A DNA stretch of 64,000 nt, taken from assembly GCA_963710975.1 (NCBI GenBank), contig CAVQCG010000003.1, positions 62,001 through 126,000 on the forward strand, given 5' to 3'. The notes beneath the pieces are model-generated. The model was not told where the DNA came from. It made no database searches and saw only the letters and a program-made list of their open reading frames with translations. The DNA comes from JBBQXH01 sp963710975. GTDB taxonomy: Bacteria > Actinomycetota > Thermoleophilia > Gaiellales > Gaiellaceae. A program made the position numbers and the translations under genes. Positions 1 through 8,585 of this stretch are shown here, piece by piece. Each line of letters starts with the position of its first letter. The stretch's first letter is position 1.

Positions 1-57
1 CCGCGTGCGAGCAACGCTCGCGGCGCACTAACTGCTCGACACGCGGCTCGACTGGGC

Positions 58-873
58 TTACCCGTCGGCCGGATCTGGGAGCACGAGCGCCGCTTCGGGT
101 GTCGCCACTCGGAAGCTGAAGCTCTCTTCGAGGTAGAAGAGGACGTCCGAGTCGTCAGAACGCTCGTACCCGATGGAGATGTCCTGTCCTGACTCGAAGA
201 GGAAGTCGCCGCCTCGGAGGCTGAGCACAACCGCTCCGTCGACCCCTGGCACGCGAACGATCGGACCGCCGAGGATATGGCCGAGGTGCTCGAAGAGGGG
301 GTAGCCTCCGTGTTCGGTCGTTTCGACGACCCTCGTGTAGGCGGCCGGCGAGAGTGCGATCCCGTATGGGCCTGCGATGCCCGCTCCTGCCAGCGCCTCG
401 GCGGCTTTGGCCACCTGCGCCGGGTAGCGCGCGCAATCGCTCCCCAGCGGGATCGGGGAGTGCGACGACGTCTCGGCGATCCCGATCATTCCGGCAGACT
501 CGAGGCCGGCGAAGACGGCGGTGTTCTCTGCCAGCGCGATGCGCCTGGCGGCGCTGTCGAGATCGTCGAGGCTGACATCGACCGCTCCCCGCTCGACGTC
601 GGCGAGCTCAGCTCGCGCGACACGGAAGCCGGCGCGCAGCTCGACCAGCGGTAGCACGCGGCGCTGCGCGACTGTGACGCCCTCGGTCAAACTGGCGGTC
701 AGCTGCGTCGTTCGCCCGAGATTGGTCGCGGAATGCTGCCACCCGTGCGGGCCCGAGAAGTCGACCAGCCTACGCGCTCCGAGAGCGGGCAGCAGGTGAT
801 CGGTCGCCTCCTGATCGAGGACAGACCAGGTCGAGTCGGTGATCGGGGCGAGCGAACGGAGCAGGTGGTTCAC
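58..873 (-). CDS. enc: Family 1 encapsulin shell protein
   Basis: 271-residue protein of the linocin-M18/encapsulin family, which has the HK97 phage-capsid fold and self-assembles into a protein nanocompartment in the cytoplasm. The N-terminus (MNHLLRSLAPITDSTW) and the central LPLVELRAGFRVARAEL stretch are typical of family 1 shells, and the length is normal (about 265-270 aa). The start codon overlaps the stop of the upstream ferritin-like cargo gene by 4 nt (ATGA at 870-873), so shell and cargo are translationally coupled. The stop is the TAA read from 60 to 58; what follows lies outside the window. Role inferred from family and cargo: iron storage or oxidative protection. Confidence 0.93.
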   Translation of the reverse strand: MNHLLRSLAPITDSTWSVLDQEATDHLLPALGARRLVDFSGPHGWQHSATNLGRTTQLTASLTEGVTVAQRRVLPLVELRAGFRVARAELADVERGAVDVSLDDLDSAARRIALAENTAVFAGLESAGMIGIAETSSHSPIPLGSDCARYPAQVAKAAEALAGAGIAGPYGIALSPAAYTRVVETTEHGGYPLFEHLGHILGGPIVRVPGVDGAVVLSLRGGDFLFESGQDISIGYERSDDSDVLFYLEESFSFRVATPEAALVLPDPADG

Positions 874-1277
874 GAGACACTCTCCTTGAGGCTGCCGATG
901 CCCAGCGATCCGGAGCTGTCAGGCGCCGAGCCGGGGCCGCTCTCCGAGCCATCCGCCTCTCCGCCTCCTGCCGCGGCCTCCGCAGCCTCGCCATGTTCGA
1001 CGATGTCGCCGGCCTGGAACAGGATTCCGCGCGCGATCTCCTGCCAGACGGGCGTCCTGCGCAGAAGGAACTCCAGATCCATGCAGAAGTGCTTGAACTC
1101 CTCGCCCTGCGCGTCGCGCATGATCGCGCGCGCCTCGGCGTCAGGCTCAATGGCTAGCCGTTGCTCGTACCATCCGATCGCCTCCGCCTCCTCGGTCAGC
1201 GACGCGCTCAACCGAGCGAACGTCCGCGTCTGCGAGGGAAGCTCATCCGGGGGCTCGTGGTATTGATCGAAACCCAT
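870..1277 (-). CDS. Encapsulated ferritin-like protein (EncFtn) cargo
   Basis: 135-residue cargo ferroxidase. Encapsulated ferritins are two-helix half-ferritins that form a ring-shaped decamer and oxidise Fe2+ inside the shell. The EncFtn signature is visible: helix 1 with EEAEAIGWYEQR (Glu32, Tyr37) and helix 2 with GEEFKHFCMDLEFL (Glu59/Glu60 and His63), matching the family's ferroxidase ligands. Residues 96-123 are a Gly/Ser/Glu/Ala-rich, probably disordered linker, followed by the C-terminal encapsulin-loading peptide GSLGIGSLKE. The start is preceded by GAAGGGAG on the minus strand. A 16-bp palindrome lies 26 bp upstream of the start. It is first in a two-gene operon with the shell gene. 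Confidence 0.93.
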   Translation of the reverse strand: MGFDQYHEPPDELPSQTRTFARLSASLTEEAEAIGWYEQRLAIEPDAEARAIMRDAQGEEFKHFCMDLEFLLRRTPVWQEIARGILFQAGDIVEHGEAAEAAAGGGEADGSESGPGSAPDSSGSLGIGSLKESVS

Positions 1278-1303
1278 GCGTCGTGCTCCCTTCGACTCGA
1301 CCC

Positions 1304-1319
1304 GACTGGCCGGCCAGTC
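1304..1319. promoter_or_regulatory. Perfect 16-bp palindrome (putative operator) upstream of EncFtn-encapsulin
   Basis: GACTGGCCGGCCAGTC is a perfect inverted repeat just upstream of the cargo start. Its form (ACTGGC-CGGCCAGT type) resembles operators bound by TetR-family homodimers, and on the minus strand it directly follows a TAGACT -10-like hexamer. No TetR gene is adjacent. An RNA hairpin in the leader is the alternative. Confidence 0.55.
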
Positions 1320-1390
1320 TAGATGACCACCCGACCTCGCTCGGAATCCGCGAGCGCGGTGGCCCGTGTGGTTAGGGCGAAGAGGCTAGC

Positions 1391-1405
1391 GCCGCTCGGC
1401 GGCGT
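1391..1405 (-). terminator. Possible short GC hairpin after the carboxylase-like operon
   Basis: CGCCGCTCGGCGGCG can fold into a short GC stem about 55 bp beyond the stop of the small subunit gene. There is no T-run, so intrinsic termination is uncertain. The rest of the 1278-1459 intergenic stretch holds the EncFtn promoter region and nothing else recognised. Confidence 0.25.
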
Positions 1406-1459
1406 AGGCGACCGACGGCCCAGAAACGCCAGCCAGCACCTCGAACGCACGCGCCTGCC

Positions 1460-1762
1460 CTAGAGCGACCGTCCCCGATGCGACACCTCGTCCGCGGGTG
1501 CGATCTCCGCCTGGATCGAGACGAAGCAACCCGGGCAGAGAAGTTGGCGGAAGACGATCGGCCGGTCGGTCACCGCTGCCGGGTTTCCGAGGATCTGTGG
1601 CCCAGCCAGGGTTGGAGGGCCTTCCCGGAGGAGCGCTGCGGAGGTCGGCTGCGAACGCGATCCGACCTCGGCCCCGCAGTGACTGCACCGCACGACCCCG
1701 CTCGAGTCCAGCACGAGGTTGTCGTCCACGCGCACTCCGTCGGTGAGGTCGTGCTCAGCCAT
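1460..1762 (-). CDS. Acetone/acetophenone carboxylase gamma-like small subunit
   Basis: 100-residue protein beginning MAEHDLTDGVRVDDNL. Two cysteine pairs (CSHC near residue 26, CPGC near residue 76) form a zinc-ribbon-like arrangement typical of the small third subunit that accompanies HyuA/HyuB-type proteins in acetone and acetophenone carboxylases. I chose the ATG at 1762, which overlaps the hyuB stop by 8 nt; a longer reading frame extending to 2092 is only hyuB read in another frame. As the third gene of a hyuA-hyuB operon it suggests a carboxylase-like three-subunit complex rather than a plain hydantoinase. The family assignment rests on size, cysteines and position. Confidence 0.7.
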   Translation of the reverse strand: MAEHDLTDGVRVDDNLVLDSSGVVRCSHCGAEVGSRSQPTSAALLREGPPTLAGPQILGNPAAVTDRPIVFRQLLCPGCFVSIQAEIAPADEVSHRGRSL

Positions 1763-3734
1763 CGACAGCCACCGTCTCGTCGGCGCGAGCCTTCCGAAGA
1801 GCTTGTCGATGCTCGTCGGTTGCCTCCGGATCGCTCCCCGATGCGTCGCCGACAACGCCGTAGATCTCGAACGCCGCCTTCGGAGTGATCTTGCCTTCTG
1901 CGAGATCGTGGACGACGGCCTCCGGATCTCGGAGGAGGGGGTCGCCGTACCCTCCGCCGGCTTGCCACTTCGTGAAGTAGACATCGTCCCACCCGACATC
2001 GGTCTCGAGGTGAGGGGCGACCTCGACGTAGTTGCCGCCCAGGTCCTCGAGACTCTGCGGGAGGGCTCCCGCAGCGAGGAGCTCGCGCGCATTCGAGTTC
2101 CTCACCAGCACGTCGTAGGCACTGTTCCCGGGATAGCCGCCGCTGATCCCCTGGGCCTGCGGGACGGCCTTTCCGGATTGCGACACGACAAGGTGAACTC
2201 CCTTGATCGGCGTGTCGTGGGGAATGAAGCAGAGCGACGCGCCAAGACCACCGCGGAAGCGGCCCGGCCCACCGGAATCCGTCTCCTCCCGCCTCCAGAG
2301 ATACAGGATCGGGAACGCGAACTCGTTCATCTCGACGTCGGCGATACGACCCATTGGAATGCAAGGGAGGCCGCCGGTGTCGACTCCGTCCTGATCTCCG
2401 CGGGCGCCCATCCCGCCGGCCATCGCTTCGCAGAGCATGGTGACGAAGGGGTTCGAGTGCTGGTCGACTCCGGCGAGGATCGCAAGGTCCCACGTGCCAC
2501 AGCAGACGCTCATCAGGTTCTGCCGGAGTTCGATGTTCGTGTCGAGCATGCCCGACACGCATTCGAGGACTGCGTTTGTCGTCGCCCAAGCTGAGGCCAC
2601 CGGCGCTTTCCCGACACCGTGGGGGAACTCGCAATTGTTGAGCGTTCCCGGCTCGCTGATGATCTCGATCGCCCGGTAGAGCCCGCCCGGTGCCCAGGGG
2701 ATGTCGCCGCAGAGCAGTGGGAGAACGCCGGCGATGATTCCCCCCCTGAGGCCGGCGTACGTGCAGTTGATCAGACCGTCGACCTGCGGATCCGTTCCGG
2801 TGAAGTCGAACGTCAGCGTGTCGTTGCGCTTCGTCATGGCGACGACGATCTTGTAGACGCCCCGATCGCCTTCACGGGCGGAGTCCTGATGCGCCACGGC
2901 GCTCCAGGTGCCGTCCGGAAGCTCTCGAAGACGACCGCGGAGGCGGTTCTCGGCATCGTTCATCATCCGCTTCATAACGGCCTTCACGGTGTCCGGCCCG
3001 TACTTGCGGATCAGGGCGGTGAGTCGCTCGTGGGCGACGTTGTTTGCGCCGAGCTTCGCGCGGAGATCGAGGGCGACCAGTCCGGGAACGCGTGACCGAC
3101 GGAGGTAGCAGTCCTCGATGTCCGGACGGATCTCGCCTGCCTCGACGATCTTGATCGGCGGCAGCGGGAGCGACTCCCAGAAGACGTCGAGGCCTTTGGT
3201 GCTCCAGCTCCCCGGCGCAACGCCGCCGAGGTCGACCTGGTGCGCGGTCGCGGACGTCCACGCGAAGAGCTCTCCCTCCCAGAAGAGCGGGGCGAAGAGC
3301 GCGACGTCGTTCTGGTGCAGTCCGCCCCCGACCCAGGGATCCGTGGTGATGAACATGTCGCCGGCGCCGATGCCGGGCTTCTCCGCCCGGTTCTCGAGCG
3401 TCCACTTCACGGCCATGTCCATCGACGCGACGAGGAACGTGTTGTACAAACCCGCCTGTACCGACTCACCGCATTCGTCCATCACCACAGTGCCGAAGTC
3501 GTTGCAGTCCGTCACGACGACCGATCCGGACATCCGCTTGAGCGCCTCGCCCATCTCGGTCGTGGTCGCCCAGATCCGGTGCCGGATGACCTCGTAGGTC
3601 AACGGATCGATCTCGTCGATGACGTCATCGGACACGGTGTGTACACGGAGGCTCTCAGGTAGCCCCAGCCGGATCTCGTCGCCGGGACGCGGAACGTACG
3701 CGAACCGCTCGGAGCCAGGTACCGGAAATGCCAC
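1755..3734 (-). CDS. hyuB: Hydantoinase B / acetone carboxylase alpha-type subunit
   Basis: 659-residue HyuB family protein. Family hallmarks are visible: DPLTYEVIRHRIWATTTEMG near residue 43, GDMFITTDPWVGG near residue 125, an HQNDVALFAPLFWEGEL segment, and the C-terminal GGGYGDPLLRDPE near residue 600. With HyuA it forms ATP-dependent enzymes that open hydantoin-like rings (5-oxoprolinase, N-methylhydantoinase) or carboxylate ketones. GTG start one base after the hyuA stop, preceded by GGAAGGGAG inside the end of hyuA. The substrate cannot be read from the sequence. Confidence 0.9.
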   Translation of the reverse strand: MAFPVPGSERFAYVPRPGDEIRLGLPESLRVHTVSDDVIDEIDPLTYEVIRHRIWATTTEMGEALKRMSGSVVVTDCNDFGTVVMDECGESVQAGLYNTFLVASMDMAVKWTLENRAEKPGIGAGDMFITTDPWVGGGLHQNDVALFAPLFWEGELFAWTSATAHQVDLGGVAPGSWSTKGLDVFWESLPLPPIKIVEAGEIRPDIEDCYLRRSRVPGLVALDLRAKLGANNVAHERLTALIRKYGPDTVKAVMKRMMNDAENRLRGRLRELPDGTWSAVAHQDSAREGDRGVYKIVVAMTKRNDTLTFDFTGTDPQVDGLINCTYAGLRGGIIAGVLPLLCGDIPWAPGGLYRAIEIISEPGTLNNCEFPHGVGKAPVASAWATTNAVLECVSGMLDTNIELRQNLMSVCCGTWDLAILAGVDQHSNPFVTMLCEAMAGGMGARGDQDGVDTGGLPCIPMGRIADVEMNEFAFPILYLWRREETDSGGPGRFRGGLGASLCFIPHDTPIKGVHLVVSQSGKAVPQAQGISGGYPGNSAYDVLVRNSNARELLAAGALPQSLEDLGGNYVEVAPHLETDVGWDDVYFTKWQAGGGYGDPLLRDPEAVVHDLAEGKITPKAAFEIYGVVGDASGSDPEATDEHRQALRKARADETVAVDG

Positions 3735-3735
3735 G

Positions 3736-5886
3736 TCAGCTCCCTTCCTCGAAACGGATGATGAGGTTCCCGAGTCGGTCGACCTCGCCGAATGCGCCTT
3801 CGGGGATTGCCACGGTCGTCGTGGACGCCTCGACGACCGCCGGGCCCTCGAGCCGGTGGCCGGCGGCCAGCCCGCTGTAGTCGTACACGTCGGTGTCGGC
3901 CCAACCGGTTCGCGGGTCGAGGTAGACCTGGCGACGACCCTTCGGTCGAGGGGACGTCCCGTTGGCGGAAGGCAGCTCCGGCAACGTCGGCGTTGTGGTC
4001 AGTCGGCCGACCGCGTAGACGCGATACGTGATGAACTGCATGCCGGCTCCGGCGAAGCCAGACCCCTTGCCGTACAGGCGCTCATACATGGCCTCGAACT
4101 CTTCGGCAGCTCCGACGATGTCGGCCTCCGTCAACTCGCCGCCCTTCACCGGTGTGGCAACCTCGGCGAGCTGCAGCGAGTAGCGGATGTCGATCTCGCG
4201 CCGCAGGTCGATCGACGAGAAGGTCAGCCCCTGGGCGCCGAGGCGTGCGTGCACCTCTTCCTCGAGGTCGCGGAAGATGGTGTTGACCCGCTCAGACGGC
4301 GGAGGGAAGTTCGACGGTGCCGATTGCTCGACCGAGATGACGACGTCGGAGCCGGCAAGACCGAATGCCGAGAACGTTGCCGCGGTCTGCCCGAGCGGGA
4401 CGAGGATCTCACGCACACCGAGCTCTGACGCGTAGTTGGCGCAGTGGACAGGCCCTGCGCCTCCATACGAGTAGAGGACGAAGTCACGCGGGTCGTGCCC
4501 GTTGTTGACGACGACATGCCGGACGACGTCTGCCGTCTGGGCGTTCGCGATCGCGAAGATCGCGGCCGCAGCGTCGTCCACGGAGAGGCCCAGCGGGTCA
4601 CCCACGACCCGGCGGACGGCGTCCTCGGCAAGGCCACGATCGAGGACCCGACGCCCGCCCAGGAAGTAGTCCGGATTGACGATCCCGAGCACGACGTCCG
4701 CATCGGTGATCGTCGGCTCGGTACCGCCGAGCCCATAGCACGCGGGCCCCGGCACTGCCCCGGCGCTGCGTGGGCCGACATGGAGGTTGTTGCCGCCGTC
4801 GACCCAGGCGATCGCGCCGCCGCCGCTTCCGATGGTGTGAATCTGGACCATCGGGAGGCTCACCGTGTGCTGGTTGATCGTCATGCTGCTCGCCGTCACC
4901 GGGCGCCCGTCCACGACCATGCCCACGAGGAATGTCGTGCCGCCCATGTCGGTCGAGATGACGTTGCCATGCCCGAGCTGGCTGCCGAGGTTGACACATC
5001 CGACGAGGCCACCCGTCAGCACCGACCCCACGGTGGTGATTGCATGTTTCCCCGCGTCCTCGGCAGAGATCGTGCCGCCCGAACCCTGCATGATGAGCAG
5101 CGCGCCCGTGAAACCCATGTCGCGAAGCCGGCGATCAAGGGGTTCGAGGTACGCGCGGAGGCGCGGAGCGACCTGGGTGCTCATGATCGTCGTCGTGCTG
5201 CGCGAGTACTCGCGGATGCGCGGGCTGATCTCACTCGACAGGCCGACGTAGAGACCCGGCGCGAGCTCGTGGATGATCTCCCGGACACGCCGCTCGTGCG
5301 CCGGGTTGCGAAAGGACCAGAGAAGCGAGACCGCAATCGCTTCGACGCCCTCCTCGAGCAGCTCGGACACGGCTTCACGGACGTTTGCCTCGTCGAGTGC
5401 CACGATGACGGCACCCTTGTGGTCGATGCGCTCGGTCAGCTCACGTACGCGAGCCTTCGGAACGAGCGGGGCCGGCTTGTTCGTACGGACGACGTGCTGG
5501 GTCTCCTCTGGCCCGAGTCCTGCGTACCGGCCCTCGAGGTTCATGACCACGATGGAGTCGGCGTGCCCACGCGTCGTCAGGAAGCCGACCTTCGCGACGG
5601 CCCCCGTGACGAGAGCGTTGAGTGACGATGTCGTCCCGTGGCAGATGTACGACGTGCGTGCGAGCATCTCCGACGTGGAAATGTCGAGGAGCCCGGCGAG
5701 GTCCTCCAGCACTTGGATGACACCGTCGCCGTAGTCCGGCGGACTCGACGGCGTCTTCGTAGCGAGAATCGTGCCCCGGCTGTCGGTGGCGCAAGCGTCG
5801 GTGAAGGTTCCGCCGATATCGATTCCGATGACGTACGACGTCGTGCCTTCGCCGTTCTCCGCGGGCCCTCCCGAGTCCACCGCCAT
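3736..5886 (-). CDS. hyuA: Hydantoinase A / acetone carboxylase beta-type ATPase subunit
   Basis: 716-residue HyuA family protein with the actin-like ATPase phosphate loop GIDIGGTFTDACA near residue 20, and the later DMGGTTFLVG and GGAGPVHC motifs of the hydantoinase A family. The frame is open to 5994, but I place the start at the ATG at 5886 because GAGGAGAGAGGAGC lies immediately upstream and similarity begins just after it. The upstream stretch (5887-5914) is an unusually pure purine/pyrimidine tract. First gene of a three-gene unit; a second hyuAB pair lies at 30645-34696. Confidence 0.9.
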   Translation of the reverse strand: MAVDSGGPAENGEGTTSYVIGIDIGGTFTDACATDSRGTILATKTPSSPPDYGDGVIQVLEDLAGLLDISTSEMLARTSYICHGTTSSLNALVTGAVAKVGFLTTRGHADSIVVMNLEGRYAGLGPEETQHVVRTNKPAPLVPKARVRELTERIDHKGAVIVALDEANVREAVSELLEEGVEAIAVSLLWSFRNPAHERRVREIIHELAPGLYVGLSSEISPRIREYSRSTTTIMSTQVAPRLRAYLEPLDRRLRDMGFTGALLIMQGSGGTISAEDAGKHAITTVGSVLTGGLVGCVNLGSQLGHGNVISTDMGGTTFLVGMVVDGRPVTASSMTINQHTVSLPMVQIHTIGSGGGAIAWVDGGNNLHVGPRSAGAVPGPACYGLGGTEPTITDADVVLGIVNPDYFLGGRRVLDRGLAEDAVRRVVGDPLGLSVDDAAAAIFAIANAQTADVVRHVVVNNGHDPRDFVLYSYGGAGPVHCANYASELGVREILVPLGQTAATFSAFGLAGSDVVISVEQSAPSNFPPPSERVNTIFRDLEEEVHARLGAQGLTFSSIDLRREIDIRYSLQLAEVATPVKGGELTEADIVGAAEEFEAMYERLYGKGSGFAGAGMQFITYRVYAVGRLTTTPTLPELPSANGTSPRPKGRRQVYLDPRTGWADTDVYDYSGLAAGHRLEGPAVVEASTTTVAIPEGAFGEVDRLGNLIIRFEEGS

Positions 5887-6040
5887 GCTCCTCTCTCCTC
5901 TCTCTCCTTCTCTCGAAGATGCGGCTACCACCGATGAATTAATTCTGATACGCAGAAGCCTGTTCCGCTGAGAGGGCAAGCTTACAGCAACCACGACCCC
6001 AGATCAGGGAGCGGCGGAGCCGCCGGAAGCAGACGTATGT

Positions 6041-7477
6041 TCAGGATCGTTGCATGTAGACGACGTGGGTCTGGAGGAACTCGTTGAGGCCGTGCTTTCC
6101 GTCTGCTCCTCCGACGCCGCTCTTGCGCCAGCCGGCGTGGAAGCCCTGCATCGCTTCGAAGTGCTCACGGTTGATGTACGTCTCGCCGAAGCGGAGGTCC
6201 TGACAGGCTCGGAGGGCGACGTTGAGGTCACGGGTGTAGATAGACGACGTGAGCCCGTAGTCGGAGTCGTTCGCGTATGAGATCGCTTCGTCGATATCGC
6301 CGAACGTCACGATCGGTACGACGGGGCCGAACACCTCTCGCTGGATGATGTCCATGTCCTGGCGGCAATCGACAATGACGGTCGGCTCGTAGAAGTAGCC
6401 GTTATCGCCGGCACCACGGGAACCTCCGGTAACGACCGATGCACCCGATTCCATCGCGCTTGCGACGAGCGTCTCGACCTTCCTGAAGCCGGCCTCGTTG
6501 ATCAGGGGGCCGTAGTCGACGGTCTCGTCCGCCAGCGGGTCTCCGAAACGCGCCGCTTTCATCGAGCTCGCGAGCTTCTCGACGAACTCGTCGGCAACCT
6601 TGTCCTGGACGTAGACGCGCTCGACGCAATTGCAGACCTGTCCGCTGTTGATGATTCTGGAGGCCTTCACCGCTTCCACCGCTAGGTTCATGTCCGCGTC
6701 ACCCATCACGATCGCCGGCGCTTTCCCGCCGAGCTCGAGATTCACCTTCGTGATATTCCGGGCTGCTGCTCCCATCACCGCGGCGCCTGTCTCGACGCTG
6801 CCTGTGAACGTGATCATCCCGATGTGTGGGGAGGACGCGAGCGCCTTGCCGACAGACGGTCCCCGCCCGTGAACGACGTTGATCACGCCGGCTGGAATGT
6901 CGGCCGTGGCGAGAAGCTCACAGAACATCGCAGCGTTGCGAGGTGTCTCCTCGCTCGGCTTGATCACGATCGTGTTTCCGGTCACGAGGGCCGGCGCCGC
7001 CTTCCGAGCGATCAGGAAGAAGGGGAAGTTCCACGGAAGGATCCCGCCCACCACGCCGATCGGCTGGCGAAACATGAAGATGCTCTCGCCGGGCCGGTCA
7101 CTTTCGAGGATCTCTCCCTCGATCCGCCGTGCCCACTCCGCCATGTAGTCGATGTAGTCGGCCGTGAACGCCACCTCGACGCGGGCGAGCCCGAGCACCT
7201 TCCCCTGCTCCTCGGTGATCGCGCGAGCGATCGGCTCAGCGTTCTCCCTGATCCGTGCGGCGATCGAGCGTAGAGCGCCGGCCCGTGCGATTGCGGGCGT
7301 CCCCGCCCACGAGGGCTGGCACGCAGCCGCAGCCGAGAGCGCACCCTCGAGATCCGCGTCTGTGCTCTCCGGAACGGTGCATATCTCGGCACCCGAGGCC
7401 GGGTTGACGACGGTGATCCGGTCACTGCCCGTGGACGGGACGAACCGACCGTCGATGAAGTTGTCGTACTCGTTCAT
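6041..7477 (-). CDS. aldA: Aldehyde dehydrogenase, lactaldehyde dehydrogenase (AldA)-like
   Basis: 478-residue NAD(P)-dependent aldehyde dehydrogenase. From memory it resembles E. coli AldA closely, including EVAFTADYIDYMAEWARR near residue 101, the FTGSVETG Rossmann motif near residue 224, the general base Glu248 in LELGG, catalytic Cys282 in SGQVCNC and the C-terminal INREHFEAMQGFHAGW stretch. AldA oxidises lactaldehyde and glycolaldehyde; amine-derived aldehydes are also possible here. ATG at 7477 follows a good CGGAGGG ribosome site; an upstream extension to 7612 lacks support. It is divergent from the GntR gene at 7694, its likely regulator. Confidence 0.9.
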   Translation of the reverse strand: MNEYDNFIDGRFVPSTGSDRITVVNPASGAEICTVPESTDADLEGALSAAAACQPSWAGTPAIARAGALRSIAARIRENAEPIARAITEEQGKVLGLARVEVAFTADYIDYMAEWARRIEGEILESDRPGESIFMFRQPIGVVGGILPWNFPFFLIARKAAPALVTGNTIVIKPSEETPRNAAMFCELLATADIPAGVINVVHGRGPSVGKALASSPHIGMITFTGSVETGAAVMGAAARNITKVNLELGGKAPAIVMGDADMNLAVEAVKASRIINSGQVCNCVERVYVQDKVADEFVEKLASSMKAARFGDPLADETVDYGPLINEAGFRKVETLVASAMESGASVVTGGSRGAGDNGYFYEPTVIVDCRQDMDIIQREVFGPVVPIVTFGDIDEAISYANDSDYGLTSSIYTRDLNVALRACQDLRFGETYINREHFEAMQGFHAGWRKSGVGGADGKHGLNEFLQTHVVYMQRS

Positions 7478-7693
7478 GCGATCCCTCCGAAGGCATTCGT
7501 GATGGGTCGTTGCCGGCGACGTCGTGCGCCGAGGTCTCGGTGCGGGTTGCTCGAGGATCTCCCCGGCGCCAATCCGCCTCAGAGTACGCGAACGAAAACG
7601 GCAAGGGCTCACGCCGCCGCGCGAGCTCCCGGGTCCGGGTGCCCGACTCGGATAGCATCAGCCTCTCCTGCGCGAGCTACGCGCACCGGGGCG

Positions 7694-8515
7694 ATGCAGC
7701 GCATACCGAAGGCACTTGCCGATATCGAGCTCGAACCTGGCCTGCCCGCCTACGCCCAGATCGAGGAACGCGTCGCGCGGGAGATTGCTCGGGGTCGGCT
7801 CTCCCCAGGGGAGCGCCTGCCGGCAGAGCCGCAGTTGGCGAACCATCTGGGCGTGAGCCGAATGACGCTGCGACATGCGCTCGAGCGGCTCGAGCGGCGT
7901 GGGCTCGTGACGAGAAGGGTCGGCCGCGGCGGGGGGACGTTCGTGTCCAGTCCGAAGGTCGAGCTCGACCTGACGACATTTGCCGGCTTCTCCGAGCAGT
8001 TGAGGCGACTCGAGATGACTGCTGGAGCAGAGGTCGTATCTGCTGCCCAACGCCCGGCCACCACGGACGTTGCCACGGCGTTAGGGCTGTCAGCCGGGGC
8101 GCCCGTCTACGAGCTCGTCCGCATCCGATCGGGAAACGGCGACCACCTGGCGCTGGAGCATTCATGCTTCCCCGCTGCTCGTTACCCCGGACTCCTCGAC
8201 TTCTCCCTCGACGGATCGCTCTATGACCTGCTCGAGCAGGTCTACGCCGACCGTCCAAGAGAGGCGGTCGAACGCCTGGAGGCGCTACCGGCAGGCCTCG
8301 ACGAAGCCAGAATTCTCGGGGTGAAGAAGGGCGCCCCGCTGTTTCTCGTCGAACGGATCGCGTACAGCAAGGAAGGCGTCCCCGTCGAGTTCGCCCGCGA
8401 CCTGTTTCGGGGCGATCGCGCGCGACTCGTCGTGTGGCTGCCCGAGTACCCCGCTCAGGCCCCCCTCACCGGCCACATGACACGACGCAAGGCTGCGGGG
8501 AATCCAAAGGTCTAG
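7694..8515 (+). CDS. GntR-family transcriptional regulator, HutC/UTRA type
   Basis: 273-residue regulator. Residues about 20-80 are a GntR winged helix (YAQIEERVAREIARGRLSPG, then LPAEPQLANHLGVSRMTLR), and the C-terminal half is a UTRA ligand domain of the HutC type (APVYELVRIRSGNGDHLALE). UTRA regulators sense small catabolic ligands and usually repress. It lies divergent to the aldehyde dehydrogenase and directly upstream of the DMG-dehydrogenase-like genes, whose promoter begins at its stop codon. I chose ATG 7694 because similarity starts there; the ribosome site is weak. The 7478-7693 gap holds the divergent promoters, with no clear operator seen. Confidence 0.88.
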   Translation: MQRIPKALADIELEPGLPAYAQIEERVAREIARGRLSPGERLPAEPQLANHLGVSRMTLRHALERLERRGLVTRRVGRGGGTFVSSPKVELDLTTFAGFSEQLRRLEMTAGAEVVSAAQRPATTDVATALGLSAGAPVYELVRIRSGNGDHLALEHSCFPAARYPGLLDFSLDGSLYDLLEQVYADRPREAVERLEALPAGLDEARILGVKKGAPLFLVERIAYSKEGVPVEFARDLFRGDRARLVVWLPEYPAQAPLTGHMTRRKAAGNPKV

Positions 8516-8542
8516 ACAAATTCATCGCGTCCTGCTTATCAT
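8513..8542 (+). promoter_or_regulatory. Sigma70-type promoter for the DMGDH-like genes
   Basis: TAGACA (8513-8518) and TATCAT (8537-8542) are separated by 18 bp, each one base from the consensus hexamers. The -35 box overlaps the TAG stop of the GntR gene, and a palindrome follows the -10 immediately. Confidence 0.6.
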
Positions 8543-8543
8543 G

Positions 8544-8566
8544 CTGTCCGCGGCATCGCGGGACAG
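8544..8566 (+). promoter_or_regulatory. Inverted repeat at the transcription start (operator or leader hairpin)
   Basis: CTGTCC (8544-8549) and GGACAG (8561-8566) are perfect 6-bp inverted arms, extended inward by GCG/CGC with one bulged G. Placed just downstream of the -10 and just before a ribosome-site-like GAAGGGAG, it could be the GntR operator or an RNA hairpin. Confidence 0.5.
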
Positions 8567-8585
8567 GAAGGGAGAATCTGCACGG

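Noticed and set aside
5887..5914. Polypyrimidine tract as a repeat element
   Set aside because: On the minus strand it is the purine-rich ribosome-binding region of hyuA; not a true repeat array.
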